Source: Spirochaetaceae bacterium
GTDB lineage: Bacteria > Spirochaetota > Spirochaetia > SZUA-6 > Bin103
DNA: 42,048 nt
Assembly (NCBI GenBank): GCA_028820215.1
Contig: JAPPKD010000132.1
Coordinates: 1 to 42,048 of the forward strand
Direction of reading: 5' to 3'
Positions within the stretch are counted from its first letter, which is position 1; each line of letters opens with the position of its first letter. The position numbers and the translations under genes are program-made. Below are positions 31,300 to 39,602 of the stretch, piece after piece. The notes below the pieces were generated by a model. The model did not search any database. It saw only the letters and a program-made list of their open reading frames with translations, and was not told where the DNA came from.

Positions 31300-33090
31300 T
31301 TACCAGCCCATCACCTCCTTCCACTCCGGCAGCGGCGTCACCGTCAGCAGGCTGTCGCGGTCGTCGAATCCATTGGCGGTGATCCACTCGACCCAGCGGT
31401 CATGCTTGGCGCTGTAGATCCCCTTCCAGTTGGCCAGCTTGATCACCGAGTCGATGAACTCGTCGTACAGCCGGTTGAACTCGTCTACCGATTCCGCCGT
31501 GATCAGCGGCGCCACCGAGTTGGTCAGGCGCTCCTGAGCGGAGATGATCGCCGACTCCTCCAGCGGGGGTGCCTTTTCCGTGAGCTGGGCGTAGGACGGG
31601 ATCGGGCTGGTCACCTCGGCCCAGAGCGGCTGGAAGCTGCCCAGGCGCGGCGCCCACGCCGGGCCGCCGTCGACCCCCATCATGAAGCCCTGACTGGCCT
31701 TGTCCTGGATGGTGAGCGGGAACAGGTACTGGACGCTGGCGTAGGACGGCTGACTGAAGACGATCAGCGACGGCGCCAGGATCGGCTTGCACGTGCCCGC
31801 TTCCAGGTTGCGGGTGAAGCAGGTCGACTGCGAGATCGCTTGGGGCCGGTCGTCCTTGTGCGGGTTCTGTGCGTTGTAGCCGACCCACTCGGGCAACAGG
31901 CTCCAGATGTCCGGACCGTCGACGAAGTCCCAGTGCACGCCCCTGATGCCTGACTGGTGGGACGCCGAGATGTAGCCCTCTTCGGTCAGGCTCCAGTGCA
32001 GGTAGGACAGCACGTTGTCCGGCACGGGCGCCTCCGCGGAGATCATCACCGGCGCGGGCTGCATGTTGTAGATGCGGCCCGGCGCGTCGTGCACGGGCGG
32101 AGCCAGCGACACGTGCTGCTTGGCCAACCCCTCCTGGGCGATGGCGCTGTCCTGGCCGTGCTCCCTGATCAGGGCGCCGACGGTGTCGTGCATCAGCGAC
32201 GCCAGGTGGGTGCCGCCGGCCGCGTAGGAGATCGATCCGGGCTTGAGCTTGCCGTAGAACTTGCCCACGTCGTAGAAGAACTGCCCCGGGTCCAGCAACC
32301 CCTCGCGGGAGAGCTGGTTGAGATAGGCGAACGCCTCACGCGTCTGGACCGACGCCCACGGGGGCATCAGGCGCTTCTGGTCGTCGACCTCCCAGCCGGC
32401 ACCCTTCAGCGAGTAGATCACGTTCTGGACCGCCACCTCCCGGATCCACATGGCGAATCCCTCCGGCTGGTTGCCTTCCAGGTCGGGAAAGTCGCCGTCG
32501 CGGACCGCCCGCAGGTTCTCCAGCAGGTCGTCGTGCGTCTTGGGAATTCCCAGCGCTTCCATCACGTCGAGGCGCTGGATCCACGTATTGCTGTGCCAGG
32601 TGACCGGACCGCGGCCCAGGTCGACGGGCCAACCCCGGCCGGGCAGCGCCATCACCTGTCCGTTCACGACGTACTTGGCAAGGTAGGAGCGCGGCGTGCG
32701 GGAGTACACGGGGTAGTTGGTGGGATCGTTGAAGTACTTGTCGAGCGGCAGCAGTCTGCCTTGCGTCGCAAAATCGCCCAGGGTGAAGAAGCTGGTGCCC
32801 ATGATCACGTCCGGCATCTCGCCCTGCGCGATCAGGAGCTGCAGTGCCTCATCCGCCGTCGATCCCTCCGGAACCGCGCCGATCTGCACGTGGAACCCGA
32901 AGTTCTCCTCCACCCACGCGTTGGCTTCCGGGATCATCTCCGGAGTCTTGTCCCCGTAGACGGCCCGGACGCCCCACATCCAGACCAGCGGCGTCTCCTC
33001 CATCGTTGCCCCTTCTTCCTCGCCGGAAGCGAAGCCGAACGTCGCGACGGTCGTGAGGGCGATCGCGATCGCCAATAACCGTTTCGTCAT
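31300..33090 (-). CDS. Extracellular carbohydrate-binding protein (LipO-like)
   Basis: 596 residues, the long form that accompanies LplB/YtcP permeases. The signal peptide MTKRLLAIAIALTTVATFGF ends near ASGEEEG. There is no lipobox cysteine, so it is a soluble periplasmic protein rather than a lipoprotein. The fold is a type-1 periplasmic solute-binding protein: FHVQIGAVPEGSTADEALQ and PDVIMGTSFF early, then GIPKTHDDLLENLRAVRDGDFP. Aromatic residues are abundant, as in oligosaccharide binders. It is the first gene of the importer operon. A TTGACC (33186-33191, minus) is a possible -35 without a good -10. The ligand is unknown; a complex oligosaccharide is likely. Confidence 0.88.
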   Translation of the reverse strand: MTKRLLAIAIALTTVATFGFASGEEEGATMEETPLVWMWGVRAVYGDKTPEMIPEANAWVEENFGFHVQIGAVPEGSTADEALQLLIAQGEMPDVIMGTSFFTLGDFATQGRLLPLDKYFNDPTNYPVYSRTPRSYLAKYVVNGQVMALPGRGWPVDLGRGPVTWHSNTWIQRLDVMEALGIPKTHDDLLENLRAVRDGDFPDLEGNQPEGFAMWIREVAVQNVIYSLKGAGWEVDDQKRLMPPWASVQTREAFAYLNQLSREGLLDPGQFFYDVGKFYGKLKPGSISYAAGGTHLASLMHDTVGALIREHGQDSAIAQEGLAKQHVSLAPPVHDAPGRIYNMQPAPVMISAEAPVPDNVLSYLHWSLTEEGYISASHQSGIRGVHWDFVDGPDIWSLLPEWVGYNAQNPHKDDRPQAISQSTCFTRNLEAGTCKPILAPSLIVFSQPSYASVQYLFPLTIQDKASQGFMMGVDGGPAWAPRLGSFQPLWAEVTSPIPSYAQLTEKAPPLEESAIISAQERLTNSVAPLITAESVDEFNRLYDEFIDSVIKLANWKGIYSAKHDRWVEWITANGFDDRDSLLTVTPLPEWKEVMGW

Positions 33091-33226
33091 GGCGAGTCCT
33101 CCTCTGAGCGCCCGTGATTGGCGCCTGAACCCGCGGGGTGGCGCCGGGCGGCGTAACAGAACCCGTTAGCACACACGGACGTGCAGGTCAACCGGTTCTC
33201 AGCGAGCCGCCCCGTAGCGGCTTGGA

Positions 33227-34306
33227 CTATTCGCCCGTGGCCAGGCGCCGCTGCTTTTCGCGGGCGAACGAGACGACCAGTGGGTCGTCCTGCTGGCGGC
33301 GCAGGAAGGCGGCACGGTCGCCGATGCCCTGCCAGCGCTCCCGGATGATCACCTGCGCCACCGGGGCGCCCAGCGCGTCGCCGGGGCCCAGGCAGACCAG
33401 CAGGTCGGGCGCGTACTCCCGGAGCGCGACCCGCACGCAGGCGGTGAAGTCGAAGGTGGACGTCACCTGCGTGCGCAGCGTGTACTCGGCGAGCGCGGCG
33501 GCGTCGGTGGCGAGCGGCGACCACTGGTGGCCGCGGCCGTCGATCAGCGGGACCTCGGGAGCCCGCCAGCCGACCGTGTCGGACAGGGACGCCACCGCGC
33601 GGCGTGCGTTGTCCGCAAGGAGCGGCGAATGGAAGGCCGCGTGACCGTGCAGATGCAGGGGATAGGTGCGCTCGCCGGACTCGTGGCGCGGCAGCCCGGA
33701 GCGCAGCGCGCGGATACCGCCGTCGTCGGCCCAGAGGACGCGGTAGCCGCCATAGCGGATGGAATCTCCTGCCCTGTGCCCGGCCGCCCGCGCGTCGTGG
33801 AGCGCGGCGTCGACGCGCCGGATGAGAGCCTCGTCGGTCAGCCACCGATCGTCGGTGACCGGGTACACGATCTGGCCGCCGACCAGCCCGTCACGGCCCA
33901 TGCCGCCCATCGTCTCCACCACGCGCATGGTGTCCGCCAGCGTCAGCGAGCCGGCGCAGAACAGCGCCGAGTACCAGCCCAGGCTGTTGCCGGCCACGGC
34001 CACCACGTGGCAGCGCTCCCGCTCCACGCGCAGGAAATCGGCGGCGGTGCAGGCAAGGATCAGCGGCGACACGTGCTCGCCCGCGCTGTGGGCGGCGGTC
34101 AGCCGTTCGGCGCCGTCGAGCGCCGACAGCGTCGGGTCGCCGGCGTCGCCGCGGCGGGTGTCGGTCGCCTGCATGACCGCCTGGAATGCTTCCCGAGATG
34201 CGTCCGGCAGCGGCCGGGACAGGGAGCCCAGGTCGGCGGGTCCGTAACTGCCGCGGCCGGGGCAGATCACGACGACCCGCCTGTGCGAGTCGGCGCCGGT
34301 CGTCAC
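33227..34306 (-). CDS. FabD-like acyltransferase lacking the malonyl-binding arginine
   Basis: 359 residues from GTG 34306, overlapping the E1 stop (GTGA). It has the malonyl transferase fold: the nucleophile is Ser108 in GNSLGWYSALFCAG (usually GHSLG; Asn replaces His), and the catalytic His226 is in HAAFHSPLL. An ungapped comparison with E. coli FabD puts Met133 in the place of Arg117, which binds the malonyl carboxylate (ours reads VVETMGG, E. coli LVEMRGK). A dicarboxylic acyl substrate is therefore unlikely, and a monocarboxylic acyl group is more plausible (inference). Its partner is the fused E1 dehydrogenase. No ACP, PKS or FAS gene is in the window. Confidence 0.75.
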   Translation of the reverse strand: MTTGADSHRRVVVICPGRGSYGPADLGSLSRPLPDASREAFQAVMQATDTRRGDAGDPTLSALDGAERLTAAHSAGEHVSPLILACTAADFLRVERERCHVVAVAGNSLGWYSALFCAGSLTLADTMRVVETMGGMGRDGLVGGQIVYPVTDDRWLTDEALIRRVDAALHDARAAGHRAGDSIRYGGYRVLWADDGGIRALRSGLPRHESGERTYPLHLHGHAAFHSPLLADNARRAVASLSDTVGWRAPEVPLIDGRGHQWSPLATDAAALAEYTLRTQVTSTFDFTACVRVALREYAPDLLVCLGPGDALGAPVAQVIIRERWQGIGDRAAFLRRQQDDPLVVSFAREKQRRLATGE

Positions 34307-36645
34307 CGGGCTGCCGTCGCCGCGGTGGCGCCCCGGCCGGTTTCCGGCTCGGCTGCGTCAGGCGGCGGCGCCTGCCGCCGTTCCGGGCGGACCAGGTCGA
34401 CCGCGCGGGCGACGATCCCGTCCGTCGACGGCAGGACGTGCTCGGCGGCCGGTCCCAGGGGAATGAAGGAATCCTCCCCGCAGTAGCGCCGGATCTCCGG
34501 CCGGGCCGGGGCGGCGGTCGCATCGACGACGGCGGCCACGAGCCCTTCGCTCATGCCGCCGGTGGCGCGGCCCTCGTCGACGATCAGAATGCGCCCGCTG
34601 CGGGTTCCGTGCGCGACCACCGTCTCGGCGTCGATCGGCGCCAGCCAGCGCAGGTCGATCACCTCCGCGGCGATGCCGTGCCGCTCGGACAGGATGCGCG
34701 CCGCCTGCAGCGACCGCCAGAGGCCGTTGCTCCAGCTCACGATGGTCAGGTCCGGATCGTCCGCGGCGTGGACGCGCGCCCGCCCGATCTCGACGGCGTC
34801 GCCCGGCGGCGGGTACCGGAACCTCCAGAGATCGTCGCCCGCCTCGTGCAGGTCGCGGGTCTGGTACAGGGCGATCGGCTCCAGGAACAGCACCACGCGT
34901 CCGTCGGTGACCGCCGCCGCCGTGGCAGTGCGCAGCATGCCCACGGCGTCGTCGCCGCGCGACGGGCTGGCGATGATCACGCCCGGCAGATCGCGCAGCG
35001 CGGCGATGCTGTTGTCGTTGTGGAAGTGCCCGCCGAATCCCCGCTGGTACGCCCAGCTCGCGATCCTGACCACCAGCGGGTTGCGGAAACCGCCCTGCGA
35101 AAAGAACGAGAGCGTCGCCGCCTCGCCCCTGATCTGATCCTGGGCGTTCTGGTAGTAGGCCAGATACTGGATCTCCGGGACCGGCAGCAGGCCGACGTGG
35201 GCGGCGCCCATGGCCAGCCCCAGGATGGACTGCTCGTCGAGCAGGGTGTTGAACACGCGCGCAGAGCCGGCCCGCTCGGCCAGCCTGGTCGTGACCCCGT
35301 AGACGCCGCCGCGGCGGCCCACGTCCTCGCCGAACAGGACCATCTGCGGGTATTTGGCCATCAGGTCGAGCAGGCCCCAGTTCAACAGCCGGCCGAAGTG
35401 TTGCGGTCCCTGCCGCTCCGGCAGCCGCCGTTCCGACCCGAATAGCGCGACGCGCTCCTCCGCGTGGTCGGCGCGCGCGGCCTCCCACATCACCCGCAAC
35501 GGACGATCCGTGGCGATGGGGTCTGCCACCTCGGCGGCGCTCGTCAGGTGCGGCCGCCGCTCGGCTTCCCGCGCCGCCGCGCGCACCCGGTCGCCGATCT
35601 GCAGGTACGACCGCAGCAGCGCTCGCGCCGGAGCGAGACCCAAGTCGACTGCGCGCAGGCTGTTGCCGAGCACGGGGTCTCGCGCCTCCGCCGCCCGGAT
35701 CCGTTCGCGTGAGTGGTAGGTGATCTCCAGATCCGCCCCGGCGTGGCCGAGCAGGCGCACGAGCTCCAGGTGCAGGAAGACCGGCACACGCTGGCGCCGG
35801 CAGACCTCCACCGCCGCGTGCGCCTGCCGGAAGGTGTCGACGATGTTGCAGCCGTCCGCCTTCAGGTAGGTGATGCGCGGGTAGGAGCGCCAGACGTGCT
35901 CGACCCAGCCGGGCGGCGTCTGAACCGAGATGCCGACGCCGTTGTCCTCGCACACGAACAGGATCGGGATCGGCAGGTTCTGATAGGCCGCCCAGGCGCC
36001 GGCGTTCATGCCGGCCAGCGCGGAGGCATGGTTCAGGGTGCCGTCGCCGAAGGTGCAGACGACGATGGCGTCCTCCGGGAACGGCAGGGACTGTACGAGC
36101 CCGAGCCGCTTGGCCCTCTCGATGGCGAAGGCGGTCCCCATGGCCTTGGGCACGTGCGAGGCGATCGTGCTGGTCTGCGGCGGCATCCACAGGGCCGTGC
36201 TGCCGAAGACCTTGTGGCGGCCGCCGGCGATCGGATCCTCGGAGCTGGCGCAAAGGGACAGCAGCACGTCGAACACCGGGGTGTGGCCGGCTACCTGCTT
36301 GGCACGCTGCGCGAAGAAGCCGCCGGACCGATAATGGACGAACGCCGGGTCGTCGGGGCGCAGGGCGGCGGCCAGCGCCGCGTTCCCCTCGTGGCCGGCG
36401 CTGCCGATCGTGTAGAAGCCGGTCCCGCGGCTGCGCAGCCGGCGCGCCTCCAGGTCGAGGTGGCGCGCCTGGTACTGGGACTCCAGGATTTCCAGGAAGT
36501 CGATGCTCCGCAGCCCCGAACGCTTGTCGACGAGGTCGTCGCCGGACCGGCGCGGGCGCCCGCCGGCGGCTTCGTCATCGGCCGACCGGGACGACAGGGC
36601 GTCGATCACGGCCTGGTCGATGGCCTGGGCGCGGTCTGAGTCCAT
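34303..36645 (-). CDS. Fused E1 alpha/beta 2-oxoacid dehydrogenase (branched-chain type)
   Basis: 780 residues from ATG 36645. The first half is an E1-alpha: GFYTIGSAGHEGNAALAAAL, then the thiamine diphosphate motif G200-DG...CEDNG (Asn235). The second half (from about residue 435) is E1-beta: LMAKYPQMVLFGEDVGRRGGVYGVT, RVFNTLLDEQSILGLAMGAA, PEIQYLAYYQNAQDQI and HFHNDNSIAALRDLPG. Alpha and beta are separate genes in many relatives; a fusion occurs in some. The substrate is probably a branched-chain or other 2-oxoacid (inference). No E2 lipoyl transferase or E3 gene is here; instead the acyltransferase gene follows by GTGA. It diverges from manA across an 86-base region without a clear promoter. 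Confidence 0.85.
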   Translation of the reverse strand: MDSDRAQAIDQAVIDALSSRSADDEAAGGRPRRSGDDLVDKRSGLRSIDFLEILESQYQARHLDLEARRLRSRGTGFYTIGSAGHEGNAALAAALRPDDPAFVHYRSGGFFAQRAKQVAGHTPVFDVLLSLCASSEDPIAGGRHKVFGSTALWMPPQTSTIASHVPKAMGTAFAIERAKRLGLVQSLPFPEDAIVVCTFGDGTLNHASALAGMNAGAWAAYQNLPIPILFVCEDNGVGISVQTPPGWVEHVWRSYPRITYLKADGCNIVDTFRQAHAAVEVCRRQRVPVFLHLELVRLLGHAGADLEITYHSRERIRAAEARDPVLGNSLRAVDLGLAPARALLRSYLQIGDRVRAAAREAERRPHLTSAAEVADPIATDRPLRVMWEAARADHAEERVALFGSERRLPERQGPQHFGRLLNWGLLDLMAKYPQMVLFGEDVGRRGGVYGVTTRLAERAGSARVFNTLLDEQSILGLAMGAAHVGLLPVPEIQYLAYYQNAQDQIRGEAATLSFFSQGGFRNPLVVRIASWAYQRGFGGHFHNDNSIAALRDLPGVIIASPSRGDDAVGMLRTATAAAVTDGRVVLFLEPIALYQTRDLHEAGDDLWRFRYPPPGDAVEIGRARVHAADDPDLTIVSWSNGLWRSLQAARILSERHGIAAEVIDLRWLAPIDAETVVAHGTRSGRILIVDEGRATGGMSEGLVAAVVDATAAPARPEIRRYCGEDSFIPLGPAAEHVLPSTDGIVARAVDLVRPERRQAPPPDAAEPETGRGATAATAAR

Positions 36646-36731
36646 GCGGGGCGACGGTGAGGGTGGCGAAATCAGCGCACGGCGGCAAGGCGCCGGTGGC
36701 CTCTCGATGCGGCGTCTTCGTACACTCCCGC

Positions 36732-37916
36732 ATGCTCGGAATCCTTCCTCTGGAGTGCCCGATCCAACACTACGACTGGGGGTCGCGATCCGCGCTCGGC
36801 CGCCTGCTGGGCCGCAAGCCGAGCGGCCGGCCTGAGGCGGAGTTGTGGATGGGGGCACATCCTCAGGCGCCGTCGGTGGCGCGGGTCGGGGCCCGGCGGA
36901 TGGCGCTGGACCGCCTGATCGCCGAGCATCCGGCCGAAACGCTCGGCCGTGCCGCGCTGGACGGGCACGGCGCGACGCTGCCGTTTCTCTTCAAGGTCCT
37001 GGGGCTGGGCAAGCCGGTGTCCGTGCAGGCGCACCCCACCCGCGCACGCGCCGTACGCGGGTTCGAAGCCGAGCAGAGTGCGGGCGTTCCGCTCGGCGCG
37101 CCGCACCGTTCCTACCGCGACCGGGGGCACAAGCCGGAGGTCATGGTAGCGCTGGAACCGATGGTCGTGCTGTCGGGCATCCGGCCGCTTCAGGAGATCG
37201 AAGCGGCCTTGACCGCAGCCGGCGTTGGGGAGCTGGCAGCGCTGGCGGCGCCGGCTGGCCGTGAGGATGCCGCCGAGGCCATCCGGCGGCTGCTTCGCGC
37301 CACGCTGACGCTCGATGGAGCGGCAGGAGCCCTCCTGCACCGCCGGCTGGTCGACGGCGCGGCGCGGGACACGGCCGAGGGCGCGCTTCTCGCAGAGCTG
37401 GCCGAGCACTACCCCGGCGACCCTACGGTGATCGCCGCGTTGCTGCTCAACCTCGTCGAGCTCGAGCCGGGCGAGGCGCTGTACACGCCGCCGGGGCGGC
37501 TCCATGCCTTTGTCAGCGGCGCCGGCATCGAGCTGATGGCCAACTCCGACAACGTGCTGCGAGCCGGTCTCACCAGCAAGCACGTGGACGCCGACGAGCT
37601 GCTGGCCGCGAGCGACCTCAGGCCGGCGGCGCCCGAGCGCATCGTGCCGCGGCCGGCGAGTCCCGCCGAGCGCGTCTATCCGGCTCCGGCCGAGGAGTTC
37701 CGGCTGTCGGTCATCGACCTTGAGGCCGGCGGGCGATTTGCGCCGCAGGGCCCGGAGATCCTGCTGCTGATAGGCGACCGCGCGCACCTGCGCTGGCCGG
37801 GCGGGACGCTCACACTGCGGCGCGGCGACGCGGTGTTCGTCGCCGCGTCGGTGACGGCGTACGCGGCACAGGGCGCCGGCCGGCTGTACCGCGCGCGTGC
37901 CGGTTCCGGCACCTGA
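36732..37916 (+). CDS. manA: Mannose-6-phosphate isomerase, type I
   Basis: 394 residues, normal type I length. Interconverts mannose-6-phosphate and fructose-6-phosphate with zinc. Motifs: CPIQHYDWGSRSALG at the start, PFLFKVLGLGKPVSVQAHP (zinc-binding Gln and His), RDRGHKPEVMVAL (zinc Glu), and LVELEPGEALYTPPGRLHAFVSGAGIELMANSDNVLRAGLT, the long signature with the second zinc His and the catalytic Arg. The ATG at 36732 fits homologue starts; upstream in-frame codons are not family-like. A TACACT box at 36721-36726 ends 5 bases before the ATG, so the message may be leaderless. It lies divergent to the E1 operon. Confidence 0.93.
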   Translation: MLGILPLECPIQHYDWGSRSALGRLLGRKPSGRPEAELWMGAHPQAPSVARVGARRMALDRLIAEHPAETLGRAALDGHGATLPFLFKVLGLGKPVSVQAHPTRARAVRGFEAEQSAGVPLGAPHRSYRDRGHKPEVMVALEPMVVLSGIRPLQEIEAALTAAGVGELAALAAPAGREDAAEAIRRLLRATLTLDGAAGALLHRRLVDGAARDTAEGALLAELAEHYPGDPTVIAALLLNLVELEPGEALYTPPGRLHAFVSGAGIELMANSDNVLRAGLTSKHVDADELLAASDLRPAAPERIVPRPASPAERVYPAPAEEFRLSVIDLEAGGRFAPQGPEILLLIGDRAHLRWPGGTLTLRRGDAVFVAASVTAYAAQGAGRLYRARAGSGT

Positions 37917-37927
37917 ATGGAGACAGC

Positions 37928-37968
37928 TTGCCGTGTTGTATTCGTACGGATAAGATATTTTGTACAAA
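37928..37968 (+). promoter_or_regulatory. Promoter and GTAC-type operators of the Phd/RelE operon
   Basis: The -35 box TTGCCG (37928-37933), a 17-base spacer and -10 TAAGAT (37951-37956). Two GTAC-centred dyads, an imperfect one at 37941-37950 (CGTACG core) and a perfect TTTGTACAAA at 37959-37968, have centres 18 bases apart and flank the -10 box. They are the likely sites for antitoxin autorepression. This is the most AT-rich stretch nearby. Confidence 0.6.
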
Positions 37969-37990
37969 TCGCTCAGAAACGGAGAATGCC

Positions 37991-38248
37991 ATGTCCGATG
38001 CTCTGCCTGTCAGTGAGGTTCGGGAGAAGCTCGCCGAGATCACCGGTCGCGTCCAGTTCGCCGGGGAGCGCATCGCAGTTCAGAAGCACGGCAAGACGGT
38101 CGCTGTGCTGGTGCCGCCATCGGACCTCAATGCGCTGGAGGCGCTGGAAGACCGGCTCGACCTGCTCGACGCTCTCGACGCGTTGGCGGACTATCGGGCA
38201 CACGGGGGCGTGCCGTTCGAGGACCTCAAGGCCGACCTCGGACTTTGA
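37991..38248 (+). CDS. Phd/YefM-type antitoxin
   Basis: 85 residues from ATG 37991, with GGAGA 5 bases upstream. The N-terminal part SDALPVSEVREKLAEITGRVQFAGERIAVQKHGKTVAVLVPPSDLNALE is the Phd/YefM fold (DNA-binding, dimer), and the acidic C-terminal tail LDALDALADYRAHGGVPFEDLKADLGL should wrap the toxin. It is expected to repress its own promoter together with the toxin. The stop overlaps the toxin start by TTGA. Confidence 0.9.
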   Translation: MSDALPVSEVREKLAEITGRVQFAGERIAVQKHGKTVAVLVPPSDLNALEALEDRLDLLDALDALADYRAHGGVPFEDLKADLGL

Positions 38249-38529
38249 CGTATCGGATCGTCTTCTCTCGGCCGGCGGAACGAGACGTTCGCGCCATTCG
38301 CGATCGGGCACTCCTCCGGCGACTGTCGACTGCCATCCAGGCTCTGGCAGACGACCCGCATCCGCCCAATGCCGGGAAACTGCGTGGCGTCGGCGACATC
38401 TGGCGCATCCGGGTCGGGAATTGGCGCATCTGCTACGCGATCGAGGATGACCGGCTCGTGATCCTGATCCTCACCGTCGCCCGGCGTGGCGATGTCTACG
38501 ACCGACTTCGTCGCCGCCTGGAACGGTAG
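38245..38529 (+). CDS. RelE/ParE-superfamily toxin
   Basis: 94 residues from TTG 38245, overlapping the antitoxin stop. It is basic, with the beta-sheet pattern TYRIVFSRPAERDVRAI, IQALADDPHPPNAGKLRGVGDIWRIRVGNWRICYAIEDDRLVILILTVARRGDVY. RIRVGNWRICYAI and the final ArgArgGly...Tyr are typical of ribosome-dependent RelE mRNA interferases; ParE-type gyrase poisons share the fold. A RelE activity is more likely from the LxG-WRIRVGxYR core but is inference. It converges on the PPIase gene, 23 bases away. Confidence 0.9.
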   Translation: MTYRIVFSRPAERDVRAIRDRALLRRLSTAIQALADDPHPPNAGKLRGVGDIWRIRVGNWRICYAIEDDRLVILILTVARRGDVYDRLRRRLER

Positions 38530-38552
38530 CGGCGCCTTCGGCCGAACGGCGG

Positions 38553-39542
38553 TCAATTGCGGAAGTCGACCAGCTCCACGTCGAAGATCAGGAAGGCGCG
38601 CGGCGGCACGGTGCCGGGGACGCCCATGGCTCCGTAGCCCAGGTCGGGCGGGATCAGCACGGTGCGGCGAGCGCCGCGGCGCATCTGCAGGAGCATCTCC
38701 TCGAGGCCCTGGACCACCGCGCCGATCGTGAACTCCATCGGCTCGAGGCCGGACGTGCCGAACTGGGTGCCGTCCGCCAGGCTGCCGGTGTAGCGCAGCA
38801 GGACCTTGGCTCCGAAGTCCGGCGTCGGTCCTTCGCCCTCGCGGTGGACGACGTACAGCAGCCCGGACTCGGTGGCGGCGGCGTCCGGCCAGCGGCGCCG
38901 GAACTCGTCGAGCACCTCCTCGTGCCGCTTGAGGACGGCGCGCAGCAACTCTTCGGCCACCTGCGAGCGCAGCTCGGCGAGTCCCGGGCCGTCCACACGG
39001 TAGGCGCGCGCCGCGGGTCCCGCGCGCACGATGCGGATCCGCTTCAGGATCTGGCCGCGGCGCAGCGCGTCCACCACGTCCTGCCCGTCGACCACTTCTC
39101 CGAACACCGGATACACGTCGTCCAGCTCCGGGGCCGCGCGCCGGGTGATCACGAAGCGGCTGTTGCCGGTGTGCGGAGTCTCGGTCAGGAGTGACACCAC
39201 GCCGGGCCGGTCGTGCCGCAGATCCGGGTGGAACTGGTCGGGAATCTCCCAGTCCGGCGCCGCGACTGCCCGCCCGCGCACGCCGCCGGCCATGACGAGC
39301 TGCTCGGAGGCGATCTCGAAGATCGAACCGTCATAGAACTGAGCCGGGCCAAGCGCCCCCTCGGCCAGCCCCACGAAGGCGGCGACCGGCAGCGGCGCCC
39401 GCTCTTCGTGGAGGCGTACCAGGATGCGGCCTTCATCCGTGACGATCCGCGCGTACAGACCGTCGTCCAGGCCGCCGCATGCCGCCAGCAGCAAGGCCGC
39501 GGCGCCGGCCAGCGCTCCTTTGATCAGCTTCACGTCGCCCAT
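38553..39542 (-). CDS. Cyclophilin-FKBP fusion lipoprotein (peptidyl-prolyl isomerase)
   Basis: 329 residues. A lipoprotein signal ends with the lipobox LAAC, lipid attachment at Cys22. Residues about 28-175 are a cyclophilin-type domain (HPDLRHDRPGVVSLLTETPHTGNSRFVITRR, YPVFGEVVDGQDVVDAL). The catalytic arginine segment is altered: canonical FHR is FEI, with Ile77 at the arginine position, so this half may be inactive. Residues about 230-329 are an FKBP domain (VLLRYTGSLADGTQFGTSG, IGAVVQGLEEMLLQMRRGARRTVLIPPDLGYGAMGVPGTVPPRAFLIFDVEL) that looks competent. A helical linker joins them. It should act in the periplasm on folding proteins. The combination is unusual. Confidence 0.85.
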   Translation of the reverse strand: MGDVKLIKGALAGAAALLLAACGGLDDGLYARIVTDEGRILVRLHEERAPLPVAAFVGLAEGALGPAQFYDGSIFEIASEQLVMAGGVRGRAVAAPDWEIPDQFHPDLRHDRPGVVSLLTETPHTGNSRFVITRRAAPELDDVYPVFGEVVDGQDVVDALRRGQILKRIRIVRAGPAARAYRVDGPGLAELRSQVAEELLRAVLKRHEEVLDEFRRRWPDAAATESGLLYVVHREGEGPTPDFGAKVLLRYTGSLADGTQFGTSGLEPMEFTIGAVVQGLEEMLLQMRRGARRTVLIPPDLGYGAMGVPGTVPPRAFLIFDVELVDFRN

Positions 39543-39602
39543 CGAGCGTGGCAGCGCCGGACGTGTCGATCAAGCCGGCGCCGAGCGATATGCTCAGCCA
39601 CC

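Noticed and set aside
34358..36253. Leftward open frame of 631 codons inside the E1 gene
   Set aside because: An alternative phase of the E1 fusion gene; its product is Arg/Gly-rich and lacks motifs.
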